Source: Chondrus crispus
Taxonomy: Eukaryota > Rhodophyta > Florideophyceae > Gigartinales > Gigartinaceae
Direction of reading: 5' to 3'
Length of the DNA: 64,000 nt
NCBI RefSeq assembly: GCF_000350225.1
Contig: NW_005179035.1
Location: 144,979 to 208,978 of the forward strand
Below, in pieces: positions 51,922-61,599 of the stretch. Each line of letters starts with the position of its first letter. The stretch's first letter is position 1. The translations under genes and the position numbers were made by a program. The notes beneath the pieces were generated by a model. It was not told the origin of the DNA and made no database searches. It was given only the letters and a program-made list of their open reading frames with translations.

Positions 51922-53274
51922 TCACGACGGCGGACCACCATCGCCCGCACCTGGGCCATTAGACGGATTTGAAGAGTTTTGCGCGTTCCGTTGAGAATCC
52001 GCCCTCAGCTCCTCGGCGTGGTCAACCAAATAGTTAGCGGCAAGGTCTTCGTCTCGGTTACAAGCAAGCCAAGTCTCGACGACATCCGATTCCTCGAGCC
52101 CAATCGACGCCCCCAGCTCTGACAAGCGCACAATTTGCTGGTGTTCTTCCTCCGAAACCATGACCTGGTCTGTTCCTGGCTGCCCCGCGAGCCCTGCCGC
52201 GCCCGCCATCGCCTGCGCCGCCTGTTCCAACGCCTCATCGCCCCCTAACTCTCCTTCTCTCAGCGGTTCATTGATAAGCCTTGTAAACTCGATTTGATTC
52301 GCGTCTATCATGGCCAGCAACGACGGGTTTTGAACTTCGAGTTGTTGCAACAGCTGCGGCAGTACGGATGGGTTGGCTTGAATGAGCCTACGCATCATGT
52401 TGAACTGGGGATGTCCGCGCAGAAAGTCGAGGTTGCCTGGGGCACCCTGGCCTCCACCACCACCCGCAGGTGGCGCTTCAAACATATTGAACGGGGTAGC
52501 TGACGGCGGTGCGCGGTCTGCATTCCCCGTTGGCGGGGCGGTTGCCGCAGGGTCCCCTGCCCTTGGTGGAACTCGAGGCGCGGTCGCTGAGGCGGGGGGC
52601 ACGACGGTCTCAGGGATACCGGAGAAGAGATAGTCGACAGCACGCTGCGGGTTATTAAACGCGGCGCGCAATGCCTTTTTGACCTTTGCCTCTGGAAAGC
52701 CCATCTCGCAAATTTGGCGGACCGAGGCGATGTACTCGTCGCCAGTCACGAGAGAGTTGGCACCGTCAGCCGACTGCTCGCCGGAGGATGCGGCCGGTGT
52801 CGCGGCCGGTGCCGCGGCCGGTGCCGCGGCCGGTGCCGCGGCCGGTGCCGCGGCCGGTACCGCGGTCGGTGCCGCGGCCGGTGCCGTGGTCGGTGCCGCG
52901 GCCGGTGCCGCTGGTGCTGCAGCTGTGCTACTTTGGGGCTCGGACGCCGCGGCGGGCTGAGCGGATGGGGCGCCCTTGTCCTCGGCAGGCTGTTTCTTCG
53001 CCGGCTCAGGTTTAGGTGCCTCCGCGCTCGGCTTGACGGGGGTTTTCTTTGGAGGCATGACGACTACGAAGCCCGCGGATGTAATGGCGGCCGACTCGAC
53101 GGTGGCGTCATCGGCGAGAATCTTCCCCTTGTAGATAAGACGGAAGCCCGCATAGTTCTCGACCTTTTGCTGCTCGCCGACCTTCTTCTTGAGCTCAAGA
53201 ACCGTCTCTGCGGGGGGCGCAATGAGCTTGAAGCTGGCGCCCTTGAGGGTGCGGAAGGTGATCTCGACGGACAT
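51922..53274 (-). CDS. RAD23: RAD23 ubiquitin receptor
   Basis: 450 residues from the ATG that starts MSVEITFRTLKGASFKLI. Domains in order: UBL (1-77, with RLIYKGKILADD), an Ala/Pro linker of AAPA-type repeats (about 80-200), UBA1 (SVRQICEMGFPEAKVKKALR, NNPQRAVDYL), the XPC-binding STI1-like domain (LDFLRGHPQFNMMRRLIQAN, PSVLPQLLQQL) and UBA2 near the C-terminus (LSELGASIGLEESDVVETWL, then ANYLV). RAD23 shuttles ubiquitinated proteins to the proteasome and stabilises XPC/Rad4 in nucleotide excision repair. The longer upstream open frame has no conserved content. In UBA1 the usual MGF loop is intact; in UBA2 it reads LGA, a weaker ubiquitin-binding form. Confidence 0.92.
   Translation of the reverse strand: MSVEITFRTLKGASFKLIAPPAETVLELKKKVGEQQKVENYAGFRLIYKGKILADDATVESAAITSAGFVVVMPPKKTPVKPSAEAPKPEPAKKQPAEDKGAPSAQPAAASEPQSSTAAAPAAPAAAPTTAPAAAPTAVPAAAPAAAPAAAPAAAPAATPAASSGEQSADGANSLVTGDEYIASVRQICEMGFPEAKVKKALRAAFNNPQRAVDYLFSGIPETVVPPASATAPRVPPRAGDPAATAPPTGNADRAPPSATPFNMFEAPPAGGGGGQGAPGNLDFLRGHPQFNMMRRLIQANPSVLPQLLQQLEVQNPSLLAMIDANQIEFTRLINEPLREGELGGDEALEQAAQAMAGAAGLAGQPGTDQVMVSEEEHQQIVRLSELGASIGLEESDVVETWLACNRDEDLAANYLVDHAEELRADSQRNAQNSSNPSNGPGAGDGGPPS
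52790..52911 (-). repeat. 12-bp minisatellite in the RAD23 linker
   Basis: About ten tandem copies of GGTGCCGCGGCC with a few substitutions (GTGGTC, GCGGTC), encoding Ala-Pro-Ala-Ala repeats on the minus strand. The exact multiple of three keeps the frame whatever the copy number. Long open frames on the opposite strand through this area are a by-product of the repeat. Confidence 0.9.
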
Positions 53275-53694
53275 GGTAGCGCGCGTGTGAGAGAATAGGG
53301 AGGGGAGGGACGTGCGGTGGGGATGAGGGTGGTGGAGGGCGCGATGTTGGGACGGGGACACGAGTGCTGGAGGCGGGCAGTATGACAGGAGGACCACCGC
53401 GCACTAAAAGCTGTCGTAACGGACAGTGCACAGTGCACCCGTTTCATATTTCAACTTTATTTAACCCCCATCCAATTTCAACCAACCATCTCTCGACACA
53501 CGTCCCTTTCCCAATACATCTGCTCCACACGTGCACAGGTGGCCTCGTTGTAACTCACGGCAGCTCAATCTCCTGCTATAGCATCGTCAGAGACTGACGC
53601 AGGGACTGACGCCGGAGATCAACCACCGCCTTCCGTCCACCCCCATCGACACGTGCATCCCCTTGTAAGGCGTTTCCCCTATCCTCTTCGTGGC
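53275..53694. promoter_or_regulatory. divergent promoter RAD23/propeller hydrolase
   Basis: 420 bp between the two start codons. An AT-richer core (CATATTTCAACTTTATTTAA, 53446-53465) lies in the middle, and an ACACGTGCAC palindrome-like E-box near 53527-53536. Confidence 0.35.
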
Positions 53695-54885
53695 ATGTCT
53701 CTCGCTTTCTCCCTTCCCGCTCCCCTCCTTCGCCTTCGGCCCCGACCATGCGTCTCCCGTCATTCCCTGGTATGCACGGCTTCGCCAGTCGCCGCCGCTG
53801 GCCTAGTGCTCCCCCCGTCCCCCATCCCATCTCGCTTTGACTCCGGCGCCATATCGGGTGCCGCCGTGCAGCGCTACCTCTCTGACGAGGGGGCTCGCTT
53901 CGTCATGTGGTACGCCGGACGCCCTCTCACCTGGGCCTCTTCCGCGAAAGCCCCGCCCGGCACGTCCCACGGTCTCGTTGGCCTGGCCCTCTCCTCCGAC
54001 GGCATCACGTGGGACCGCGTCGAAGGCCCACTGGAAGCTCATTCCGTCCTCGCCCCGAACGACGATTGGTGGACCTTTGACACCGTCCATCTCTCTCTGG
54101 GCTCCGTTTCCATTGACAGTAACGACATGGTGCGCGCCGACGCCGGCGTCTACTTCATGTACTATGGAGGCGGAAACGCAGAGAAAGTGACCGTGGGAGG
54201 GGCAGAACTTGCAGGCGCGCGTATGGCCATCGGCGTGGCCATCAGTAAGGATGGTGAGCACTTTACCAGGATTGAGGGCGAACATCCATCGGGCGCTGTG
54301 CTGGAGCGTGGTGACGAAGGCGCGTTCGATGAGCTATTTGTTGCGGGGCCTTGCGTGGTCAGGGCGAAGACGGGGGCAAGCAATGCAGGCAAGTACGTTA
54401 TGCATTACTTCAGCTTTGATGAGAGGAGAGGTAGGTTTGCGATAGGGCAGGCGATATCGAAGGACGGGCTACGGTTTGAGAGGGCGAAGAACGAACCGGT
54501 TATCACTGGGGAAGGGTGTGCCTTTGCGGAGCGAGGCGTGAGTCGGTGTTGCGTGGTGGAGAGGGCGGCCGGAAGATTCGTGATCTTTGTGGAATGCGTG
54601 GACGGAGAGGGTGTGCATCGCATTGCGATGGCAGAGTCGAGCGATTGTCAGACTTGGGGTGACCTTAAGGTTGTGTTGGAGCCTGGGGAGGCCGAGGCGT
54701 GGGACTGTAAGGGAGTGTCCCATCCAAGCGTAGTGCAGATGGATGATGACCAGATGAGGTTGTACTATAGGGGACGGGGGAGTGAGTACGATGCGGAGAA
54801 GGGGACGGGGTCGGGCATTGGCGTTGCGGCGAGCAATGGGGCGGATTGGACCAGGCTGGAGCGGATATTAACGGAGCAGCAATAA
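53695..54885 (+). CDS. GH43-like five-bladed beta-propeller protein, plastid-targeted
   Basis: 396 residues from the ATG giving MSLAFSLPAPLLRLRPRPC; the first 45 residues resemble a plastid transit peptide. The rest is built of repeated beta-blades with the pattern of the arabinanase/levansucrase/invertase superfamily: FVMWYAGRP, GLVGLALSSDGITWDRVEGP, YFMYYGGGN, GVAISKDGEHFTRIEG, VMHYFSFDERRGRFAIGQAI, SKDGLRFERA and LYYRGRG. Acidic residues in equivalent turns (DGITWDR, DELFVAGPCV) could be catalytic, but the exact triad cannot be fixed by eye. Similar chloroplast proteins exist in plants and algae with unknown substrate. No intron is seen. It is convergent with the DUF3082 gene (61 bp between stops). 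Confidence 0.65.
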   Translation: MSLAFSLPAPLLRLRPRPCVSRHSLVCTASPVAAAGLVLPPSPIPSRFDSGAISGAAVQRYLSDEGARFVMWYAGRPLTWASSAKAPPGTSHGLVGLALSSDGITWDRVEGPLEAHSVLAPNDDWWTFDTVHLSLGSVSIDSNDMVRADAGVYFMYYGGGNAEKVTVGGAELAGARMAIGVAISKDGEHFTRIEGEHPSGAVLERGDEGAFDELFVAGPCVVRAKTGASNAGKYVMHYFSFDERRGRFAIGQAISKDGLRFERAKNEPVITGEGCAFAERGVSRCCVVERAAGRFVIFVECVDGEGVHRIAMAESSDCQTWGDLKVVLEPGEAEAWDCKGVSHPSVVQMDDDQMRLYYRGRGSEYDAEKGTGSGIGVAASNGADWTRLERILTEQQ

Positions 54886-54946
54886 TGAATTTTGTATCTT
54901 GACATGAGCGTGGGGCCTTCTTATCTCGTGCAGCACAACCAAACGT

Positions 54947-55549
54947 CTACTGCTGCTGAGATGTTGACTCGTCCTTCTTCCGAAATTCACCAGTGATGGC
55001 CCCGGCCGTCGTCCTCACGCCCAGCAAGAACAACCCGAGTGCTGTCACCCCCGAAATGCCGCTCCCCAGAGCGAATAAACAAACGAGACCAGTTCGAACT
55101 ACCGCCCCCAGCCTCTGCACGACATAAAGATCGTTGGTGAGCGGGTGAGTCAAGAAAAAACGAATGACGAAATTGAGCACTTCCCAGGCGACGTAGGATA
55201 TTGCAGCGGCGCCCACCGCGCCGACGTAAGCGTTAAGGGGGTTGACGCGGGAGATGTCGATGGGCACGAACTTGGGCGGCGGGGGCGAGGTCTCTTCGGG
55301 CTCGACGCCCAGGCGACGCATGGTATCGCGCACTTGCGAGAGGACTCGTTCGTTGGGGGTCCGGGGGGTGGAGGGAGAGACGGGGGTGTTGGAGAAGAAA
55401 GAGCCCATGGTTTGGTCGCCGGTGTCGCGCCTGAAACGCACGGTTACTTCGTCGTCCGGGGGGGTTAGCGCGCAGCGAGGGGGCCGGTGGCGCAGGGTCC
55501 GGAGAGGGAGGCGGTTCGGAGCGGGGAAGGGGGAGAGGAAGGCATACAT
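54947..55549 (-). CDS. DUF3082 plastid membrane protein
   Basis: 200 residues. Residues 1-30 are Pro/Arg-rich (FPAPNRLPLRTLRHRPPRC), probably a transit peptide. Then a Pro-rich soluble part, and from about residue 100 a hydrophobic half with PLNAYVGAVGAAAISYVAWE, FFLTHPLTNDLYVVQRLGAV, VRTGLVCLFALGSGISGVTA and LGLFLLGVRTTAGAITGEF. The pattern 'N...GA..A......W......F...PL...Y.V......VRT.......G..GV...GL.LLGV...' is that of DUF3082, a family shared by cyanobacteria and plastids, with three predicted membrane helices and no known activity. Met48 (MGSFFS) is an alternative start that would remove the transit peptide. Confidence 0.65.
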   Translation of the reverse strand: MYAFLSPFPAPNRLPLRTLRHRPPRCALTPPDDEVTVRFRRDTGDQTMGSFFSNTPVSPSTPRTPNERVLSQVRDTMRRLGVEPEETSPPPPKFVPIDISRVNPLNAYVGAVGAAAISYVAWEVLNFVIRFFLTHPLTNDLYVVQRLGAVVRTGLVCLFALGSGISGVTALGLFLLGVRTTAGAITGEFRKKDESTSQQQ

Positions 55550-56654
55550 GGTTTGGTGGGGTGGGCGGGAAGACGGGGGGCAGGGACAGACTCTCGGATT
55601 TGAGGCGGTGTGGTTTCAGGGACGTGGCAGGGGGTAGGCGACGAGGCTTGGTGCACTGGCGTTGGGGTTGAGGTGAAGAGAACTGAGGGCGTTTTCCGCG
55701 GGCCGGAGAGCTCGTGATGCACGACAAGACATGTGTGTTGAAGAGGGAGGTCATATTACAGATCAAGATAAAAACGCGATTACACGTGTATCACGGCAGA
55801 TAATTTTCGAGTTTAGTCGAATTAGAAATGTTTTTAGAAAAGGTTAGAAAAGGGATAATGATATTCGTGTGATGGTGGAAATCGTACAGTACACTCGTGA
55901 TGATGCCCTGGAGCGATGCACGAAGTGTGCTGATCGGGTTCGCTTTACATCGGACCAGGCGCATCCCTGGTACAGTACTGTACTGTCAGGCGCAAAATGC
56001 GACTGAATGATCTTATTTTGGCCGATTTGGTTGGCCGTTGATCCCGATGCAGCGAATGGTGCCGCGCCAAGCGTCACACTGGGGATCGACTGGCGAACCA
56101 GTGGTGCCGGCAGTGAAGGCCGTGGGGTGGTGCTGGCCACCGAAGCAGGGCCCCCGGCCGGCGCTGTCACAGCGCATGAGGAGGCAATGGCGACCGATTT
56201 CGCGTGCTTTGGTGGACGACGGCGGGCGCCGCCCGCCGGCGACCATCGCAGGGGCATATCCGACGCCCTCCAGCTGTCTCTACGCCCCAACCCCCGTCCC
56301 GATGGTCCGCAAGTGCCAACCTCGCCCAATGAATTGTGCGTTTCTTACCCACTCGGGGTCCCCGAGCCCCGATTATGGCCTTTCTACTTGCCAGCCGGTG
56401 CCATTTGCACGCTTCTATGCCCCGATACCCCCTCCGCCTGCCCCGTCGTTTGCCGCCCGCCGTTCGAAATAACTACTTTTCCGCCGTCCTTCTTAAAGCT
56501 GTTTACTCTTCCCGCCTGCATAACCGTCGTCATCATCCGCCGTCCACAATAACGCCACCCTACCCACCCTACCCACCCTACCCACCCTACCCCGCCCAAA
56601 CACTCTTTCTCCGTAACAGTCAACTCACTAAAAGTCACCTTTCTTCTTGCAATC
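55550..56654. promoter_or_regulatory. 1.1-kb divergent region DUF3082/eIF4A
   Basis: Non-coding. Contains TACAGTAC at 55885 and 55971 and overlapping GTACTGTA at 55975. A period-9 C-rich repeat (CCCACCCTA, about four copies, 56555-56593) lies about 65 bp before the eIF4A start in the leader. Confidence 0.4.
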
Positions 56655-58147
56655 ATGGCTGATAGGTACGCTCCCTTCTCTCCGTTCCCCGCGCGCTGTT
56701 GAACCGAACACTGCGGCGACATTTGCGCGTGATACCCCACAGCCATTATGTCTCTGTCCTGTCACTCTTGCACCTCATCATCTGTTTTCGCCTTGCACAG
56801 CACTAACACTGACTCTCCCCTTCCACTCTCGACGTTTCGTCGCGGTCCTCTCCTTCTTTGCGCCATCTCAGTAATGGATTCACGGAAGCACCCACTGCGG
56901 AGGAACCCGCGAAGACTGCCCCTGAGACTTCGCCGGAAGCCGAAACCCCGGTGGGTGACGAAGTCCAGACCTCCAATGAAGGCGCTGGCGAGATTTCTAC
57001 CAACTACACGGAGGTTCATGAGACCTTCGACGACTTGAATCTCCGCGACGAACTCTTGCGTGGTATCTACGCCTACGGTTTCGAGAAGCCCTCCGCCATC
57101 CAGCAACGGGCCATTATGCCCATGATCCGAGGCCGCGACACCATCGCCCAGGCACAGTCTGGTATGGGAAAGACCGCTACCTTTGTTATCGGTATCCTCC
57201 AGAACATTGATACTCAGGTTCACAAGGTTCAGGCCCTCATTCTCGCCCCGACTCGCGAGCTTGCCCAGCAGATCCAAAAGGTCGTCGTTGCACTCGGTGA
57301 CTACATGGGGCTCCATTGCCATATTTGCATTGGAGGTACCATGGTTAACGAGGATATCCGTATCTTCCAAAATGAGACCCCTCACGTCGTCGTCGGAACC
57401 CCAGGACGTGTCTTTGACATGATTCAGCGTCGCGCCCTCGGCACCACCTCCATTAAGACTTTCTGTCTCGATGAGGCTGATGAGATGCTTTCTCGCGGTT
57501 TCAAGGAGCAGATCTATGACGTCTTCCAGTTCATGCCCGCCAGCTGCCAAGTCGGTTTGTTCTCGGCCACCATGCCCCAGGATGTGCTCGAGATGACGGA
57601 CAAGTTCATGAGAGAACCGCTCCGGATTCTTGTCAAGAAGGATGAGCTTACCCTCGAAGGTATCAAACAGTTCTACATCGGTATCGAGAAGGAGGAATGG
57701 AAGCTCGACACCTTGTGCGATCTCTATGAGACGCTAACGATCACCCAGGCCATCATTTACACCAACACGAGGCGCAAGGTCGAATGGCTCACCCAGAAGA
57801 TGGGAGAGAAGGACTTCACCGTTTCTATGCTTCATGGAGAAATGGAGCAGAAGGAGCGTGACACCATTATGCGCGAATTCCGTACTGGTTCCTCTCGAGT
57901 ACTCGTGACTACCGATCTCCTCGCCCGTGGTATTGACGTCCAGCAGGTCTCCCTCGTTATCAACTATGATCTCCCGACAAACCGTGAGAACTACATTCAC
58001 AGAATTGGTCGCTCCGGTCGTTTCGGCCGCAAGGGTGTCGCCATTAACTTCTTGACTGACACTGATGTTCGTGTCCTGCGCGAGATCGAGCAATTCTACA
58101 ACACTAACGTCGAAGAGATGCCCATGGATGTGGCTGATCTGTTCTAG
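56655..58147 (+). CDS. eIF4A: translation initiation factor eIF4A (DEAD-box helicase)
   Basis: Exon 1 is only 11 nt (56655-56665, ATGGCTGATAG). A 206-bp GTACGC..CTCAG intron follows, and exon 2 (56872-58147) completes 428 residues starting [11 protein letters not shown]. The N-terminal 45 residues are acidic and variable. The helicase core has the Q motif ([16 protein letters not shown]), motif I AQSGMGKT, Ia PTRELAQQ, Ib TPGR, II DEAD ([14 protein letters not shown]), III SAT, IV ALIYTN-like [24 protein letters not shown] and [13 protein letters not shown]. These fit eIF4A rather than the exon-junction paralogue eIF4A3, although the N-terminus is unusual. It unwinds 5' leaders within eIF4F in the cytoplasm. 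Synonymous codon use ends heavily in C, as in a highly expressed gene. Confidence 0.92.
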
Positions 58148-58186
58148 GTTTCGGTTTTTATCCTAAACCTATCAAGAGAGAGTTAG

Positions 58187-59010
58187 ATGAAACGAGATTT
58201 CTTCATCTACCCACTCGGCTCTTTGCTTGACTCCGCCGTCCCGTCCCATGTTTGCACTGTTCTCGTTTCTTCTGCTTGTCAAACTTGCAAAGGTACCATG
58301 ACTTGTTTTCGTGCTCCTGTGTTCCTTCTCACGCCAGAAGCAGAGAAGGCATGTGTATGCGCAATAGGATATCTGCGTGCCAAAACAAAACCATCCTCTG
58401 TGAATCGAAAAGTGAGTGGCATTGTTAAGAAGTTCACCGAAAGGGATGGTATCCAGTACACCAGCACTGGCACTGCGTGTTTTCCTTGCAGGTCGCATGG
58501 CGGACTCACCCTAAGTGTCGTCCAAAAGCTTTGGCACCACACTCAATCGCACTCGTTTTTCGCCAGCTCCCTAGATATGTTGAGAGCAGCCGAGCTTCGC
58601 AATGGTACAGTCGGAGCCAAGGAAATAAACAGATCTATGACCTTTCACGTAAATTCTCTGACCGGGACCACGGTACTCTGTGCAGTGTTGTTCGTTCTGT
58701 TGTAGATAAGAAACAGCAGCTAGAGCTGCAAATCTTACAGCTTCCAGAAGGGCACATGCTTGTAGCAATCATTGCGCCGTTAGACTGCGTGATTGTGTGT
58801 GGGGCCATTCCGAGGATCCTTGCCGTCGAATTTCGCTCGAAGGTTTGGCCCCGAGGGGGTGGGGCTGCCTTGCCAATTGTGTCATGTATCAGCCTCTGAT
58901 TGACACCCACACATTTCTGAACTGCAGGCGAAGAATCTGCCTTCAGCTGATACGCAAGCGCATCTCTCAGGTCTGCCGGACGCGGAATATTCTGCCTGTT
59001 AACGGACCGG
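58187..59010 (+). other. possible intron-containing gene, unidentified
   Basis: Plus-strand frames read like protein between splice-like sites: TTTTCCTTGCAG at 58480-58491 opens a frame with GNKQIYDLSRKFSDRDHGTL, SVVDKKQQLELQILQL and PEGHMLVAIIAPLDCVIVCG. A donor-like AAG/GTTTGG near 58842 could join, in phase, to TGAACTGCAG/GCGAAG at 58925, giving a short tail that ends at TAA about 59000. No family was recognised, and the first exon is unclear because the frame at 58187 begins 40 bp after the eIF4A stop, probably inside its 3' UTR. It could also be a decayed gene. Confidence 0.25.
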
Positions 59011-59289
59011 CTTCACCTCGGCTTCTCGTGAAGGCCATTTAGCTAGTCCTCCTACAGCAAAAGGGGCGTTGAAATAGGTGACGGGATGAGGTTGTGCGCG
59101 CTGGAAGCGTTAACACAGATACGTCAAGTCATGTTGCCTGTGCTGCACACATGTTGTTGTGGGGGATGGTAGATCCGTGTAGGAGAAGGAACAGGAGGAA
59201 AAGAAGAGAGTAGGAAGGTTAGGCGGCAGCATCGGTGGGTTTCGCTTCTTGGGAAATGTGATAAGAAATGTAGTGAGGATAGGGCTAGA

Positions 59290-59690
59290 GTCTACACGAC
59301 AAGAGACCTCACATACGTATGAGGCTACTTTTCAACATATTTTTTCTCGACTTGTGCTCGCTCAACAAGAAGGAAAAAGATACTCTCGTCACCGCAGTTG
59401 ACTGGAGTTTGGTGAGATCTGCACGTGTTTTCCAGCCATTTTAAGAATGCCTATAATGAAGCCCTTTTGACACACCTCAAGACGTTATGTGTAGATATCT
59501 TCGAAGGCAAAACGCCTGTTTAAAATGTCAACCGGGTATTGAATTCATGGCATTCTTATTCTTTCTATGTATTGGCATCTGGTATCCCAATGTTTTGCAA
59601 GACGTTATTGCCGAGGGCATGTTCGTTAAAGAAATGGCGTCTAAACTGACTTAACAAAGTTTCGATTTAATAACGTTGTCCGCAAAGTCG
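59290..59690 (-). repeat. foldback-like repeat, inverted left copy
   Basis: Matches the reverse complement of 60300-60690 along nearly its whole length, for example ACTTTTCAACATATTTTTTC, GGAGTTTGGTGAGATCTGCA, GATATCTTCGAAGGCAAAAC, and CCCAATGTTTTGCAAGACGT. Divergence of roughly one in five bases indicates an old insertion pair. Confidence 0.8.
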
Positions 59691-60173
59691 GGAAAACAAG
59701 TGTTTTTACAACGAGTTCGATCAATATTTCTGGCAGAAATATTTTCGAACAGCGCCTTTTACAAAACTCACAGGACCTCTGAAACCACGCTGCATGTGAG
59801 TTTGACGTGAGTTTTGACAGCCTCTGTAGCACTTCGGCCTCCAACCGCAACAACACCACTACCATTCTTGTCACCATCCGCGCCCTTCACACAACGTCAC
59901 ACACCCCCCGCCAACCCCTTTCAAAGGCAATTATGGACTCCTCGTCTGCCCCTAACGCGCACAAAGAAACTCAGTCACCGGCCATACTGGTTGCGGCTGA
60001 CAAAAAGCCATGTGAGGATGGATTGAACCACCTTCCAGGTTGGTGATGACATCGAGAAGGCGAAAAACTCGTGGTTGGATTTCCAGTTTTATAATTTACT
60101 TTGCGACCCACCTATTTTGGTTTCTGCAACCAGGAACACCCGTTTACTTTACGGACAACGTTAAATGTATATG

Positions 60174-60286
60174 TTTTTGCAAAAAAAGCTGGCCTCATTT
60201 GAGGCAAATCGCTTGTCGTCTCTCTAGTGTCTAGACGACCGTCAATTCGACCTCATACTGTATGAGGCCAGCTTTTTTTGCAAAAA
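60174..60286. repeat. perfect 25-bp inverted repeat (hairpin)
   Basis: Arms 60174-60198 and 60262-60286 are exact reverse complements (T5 GC A7 GCTGGCCTCAT), with a 63-bp loop. The arms are joined directly to the start of the right-hand repeat copy. In the loop sit TAGTGTCTAGAC and CTCATACTGTATGAGG, words that recur at other copy ends. Confidence 0.9.
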
Positions 60287-60705
60287 TATATAAATTAAAT
60301 CGAAACTTTAAAAAGTCAGTTTGGACACCATTTCTTTAACGTATACGCCCTCGGCAATAACATCTTGCAAAACATTGGGATGGTGGTTGTCAATGCACAG
60401 AGAGACTAAGAATCTAATGAAGTTTCAAATATCAGTTGACTTTTTAAACAGGCGTTTTGGTTTCGAAGATATCAACATAAAACGTTTTGAGGTTGGTCAA
60501 AAAAGGCTCCTTTTTGGGCAATTTAAAAATGGCTGGAAAAGACGTGCAGATCTCACCAAACTCCACCCTTCCACAACGCAGAAGTCAACTGCCGTGTCGA
60601 GAGTATCTTTTTTCCATCTTGTTGAGCTAGCACAAGTCGAGAAAAATAAGTTGAAAAGTGACCTCATACGAGGTCATTTGTCACCTAGACACTGGACACT
60701 CTAGA
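60270..60705 (+). repeat. foldback-like repeat, right copy
   Basis: Plus-oriented partner of 59290-59690; ends near 60705 with CACCTAGACACTGGACACTCTAGAC. A 127-codon open frame here is a by-product of the AT-rich repeat and has no known motif. Confidence 0.75.
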
Positions 60706-61090
60706 CAATTGGGGCTTGCAGAACTCCGGGATAGCAGCTTTGAATACACAGAAAGATTAAGAATGTAATGCAAATTGAGTACATTGTTCGTTTTTTAAAC
60801 TGGCGTTTTTGGTTTCGAAGATATTTTACGTGCGGTTTTAAGGTGGTTTAACAAAAACATCTTTTCCAGACGTATCTAAAAACGAGCAGGAAGAACATGC
60901 AATTCTCACAAAGTTCTTTCTGTCCCCAAGTCAGAAGTCAAGCACAGTGGCGGGGGTATCTTTTTCTTTCTTGTCAAGGAAGCGCAAGTCAAGAATAAAA
61001 GAGGTCGAATAAAACCCGCACATGAGGACAAAGGTCCAACAGACACTAGACACTCTACAGTAGACACTAGAGACCCTAGGTCTACATGGT
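60706..61090 (+). repeat. foldback-like repeat, divergent direct copy
   Basis: Same word order as the preceding copy: GATAGCAGCTTTGAATACAC, TTTTTAAACTGGCGTTTTTG, GTTTCGAAGATATTTTACGT, then CAAGTCAGAAGTCAAGCACA, GGGGGTATCTTTTTCTTTCT and CACATGAGGACAAAGG. It lies head-to-tail with the copy before it and ends at TAGACACTCTACAGTAGACACTAG. Confidence 0.65.
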
Positions 61091-61296
61091 GGACGCGGAT
61101 GGAGGGATGGATGAAAATGGGAATTGAAAATTAGAGGGTTTGTGCAGATGACGAGGTTGTAAGTTGTAACGTGAGAGTGCTTGTACCGCACGGCATATGT
61201 GCTGCCGATGCAGCACTCATCGGGTCTTGGTGTAAATTAGGTAGCTCTCCCTTTTCCATGGGTGCGTTTCAGGTGATGGATGACTAATACGGTATA

Positions 61297-61572
61297 GTGT
61301 GGTGTGACAGTTACTTTTTAAAGCACTACGGTACATTGAGGTTGGAGGTCACAGGGCCTGAGGCCCTGTCCGTACTCGCTTCACGTACGGTAATCAACGA
61401 GGGAAGCGTGATTGAGGTTTGCGGAAATAGGGCTTGTATGAAGGGTATGTTGGGTGTGGAGTTGGCGGGATGTGAGCGCAGGCATGGAGATGATGCTTTG
61501 GTGAAGCTACGGATGCAGCAGGGGATTATGCCCCGTGACAATCGCGGTAGGGATGCGATCATGTCTCGGTAG
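61297..61572 (+). other. small open frame, unrecognised
   Basis: 91 codons: LRLEVTGPEALSVLASRTVI and IEVCGNRACMKGMLGVELAG look protein-like. The opening resembles the RL.GP.A..VL pattern of GCV_T-like or POP1 C-terminal domains, but the match is short and the frame has no ATG-linked context that proves expression. It could be a coding fragment left by a repeat-driven rearrangement. Confidence 0.2.
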
Positions 61573-61599
61573 GGGGGTTGTTGATGAGGCGAGATACTG

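Noticed and set aside
52714-53298. Plus-strand frames of 93-194 codons antisense to RAD23
   Set aside because: Produced by the 12-bp GC-rich repeat being open in all frames; RAD23 on the minus strand explains the region.
56762-57550. A 262-codon minus-strand frame antisense to eIF4A
   Set aside because: It is the shadow of a highly biased coding sequence whose codons end mostly in C.
60321-60704. A 127-codon frame in the foldback repeat
   Set aside because: The corresponding frame is not kept in the other copies of the repeat.
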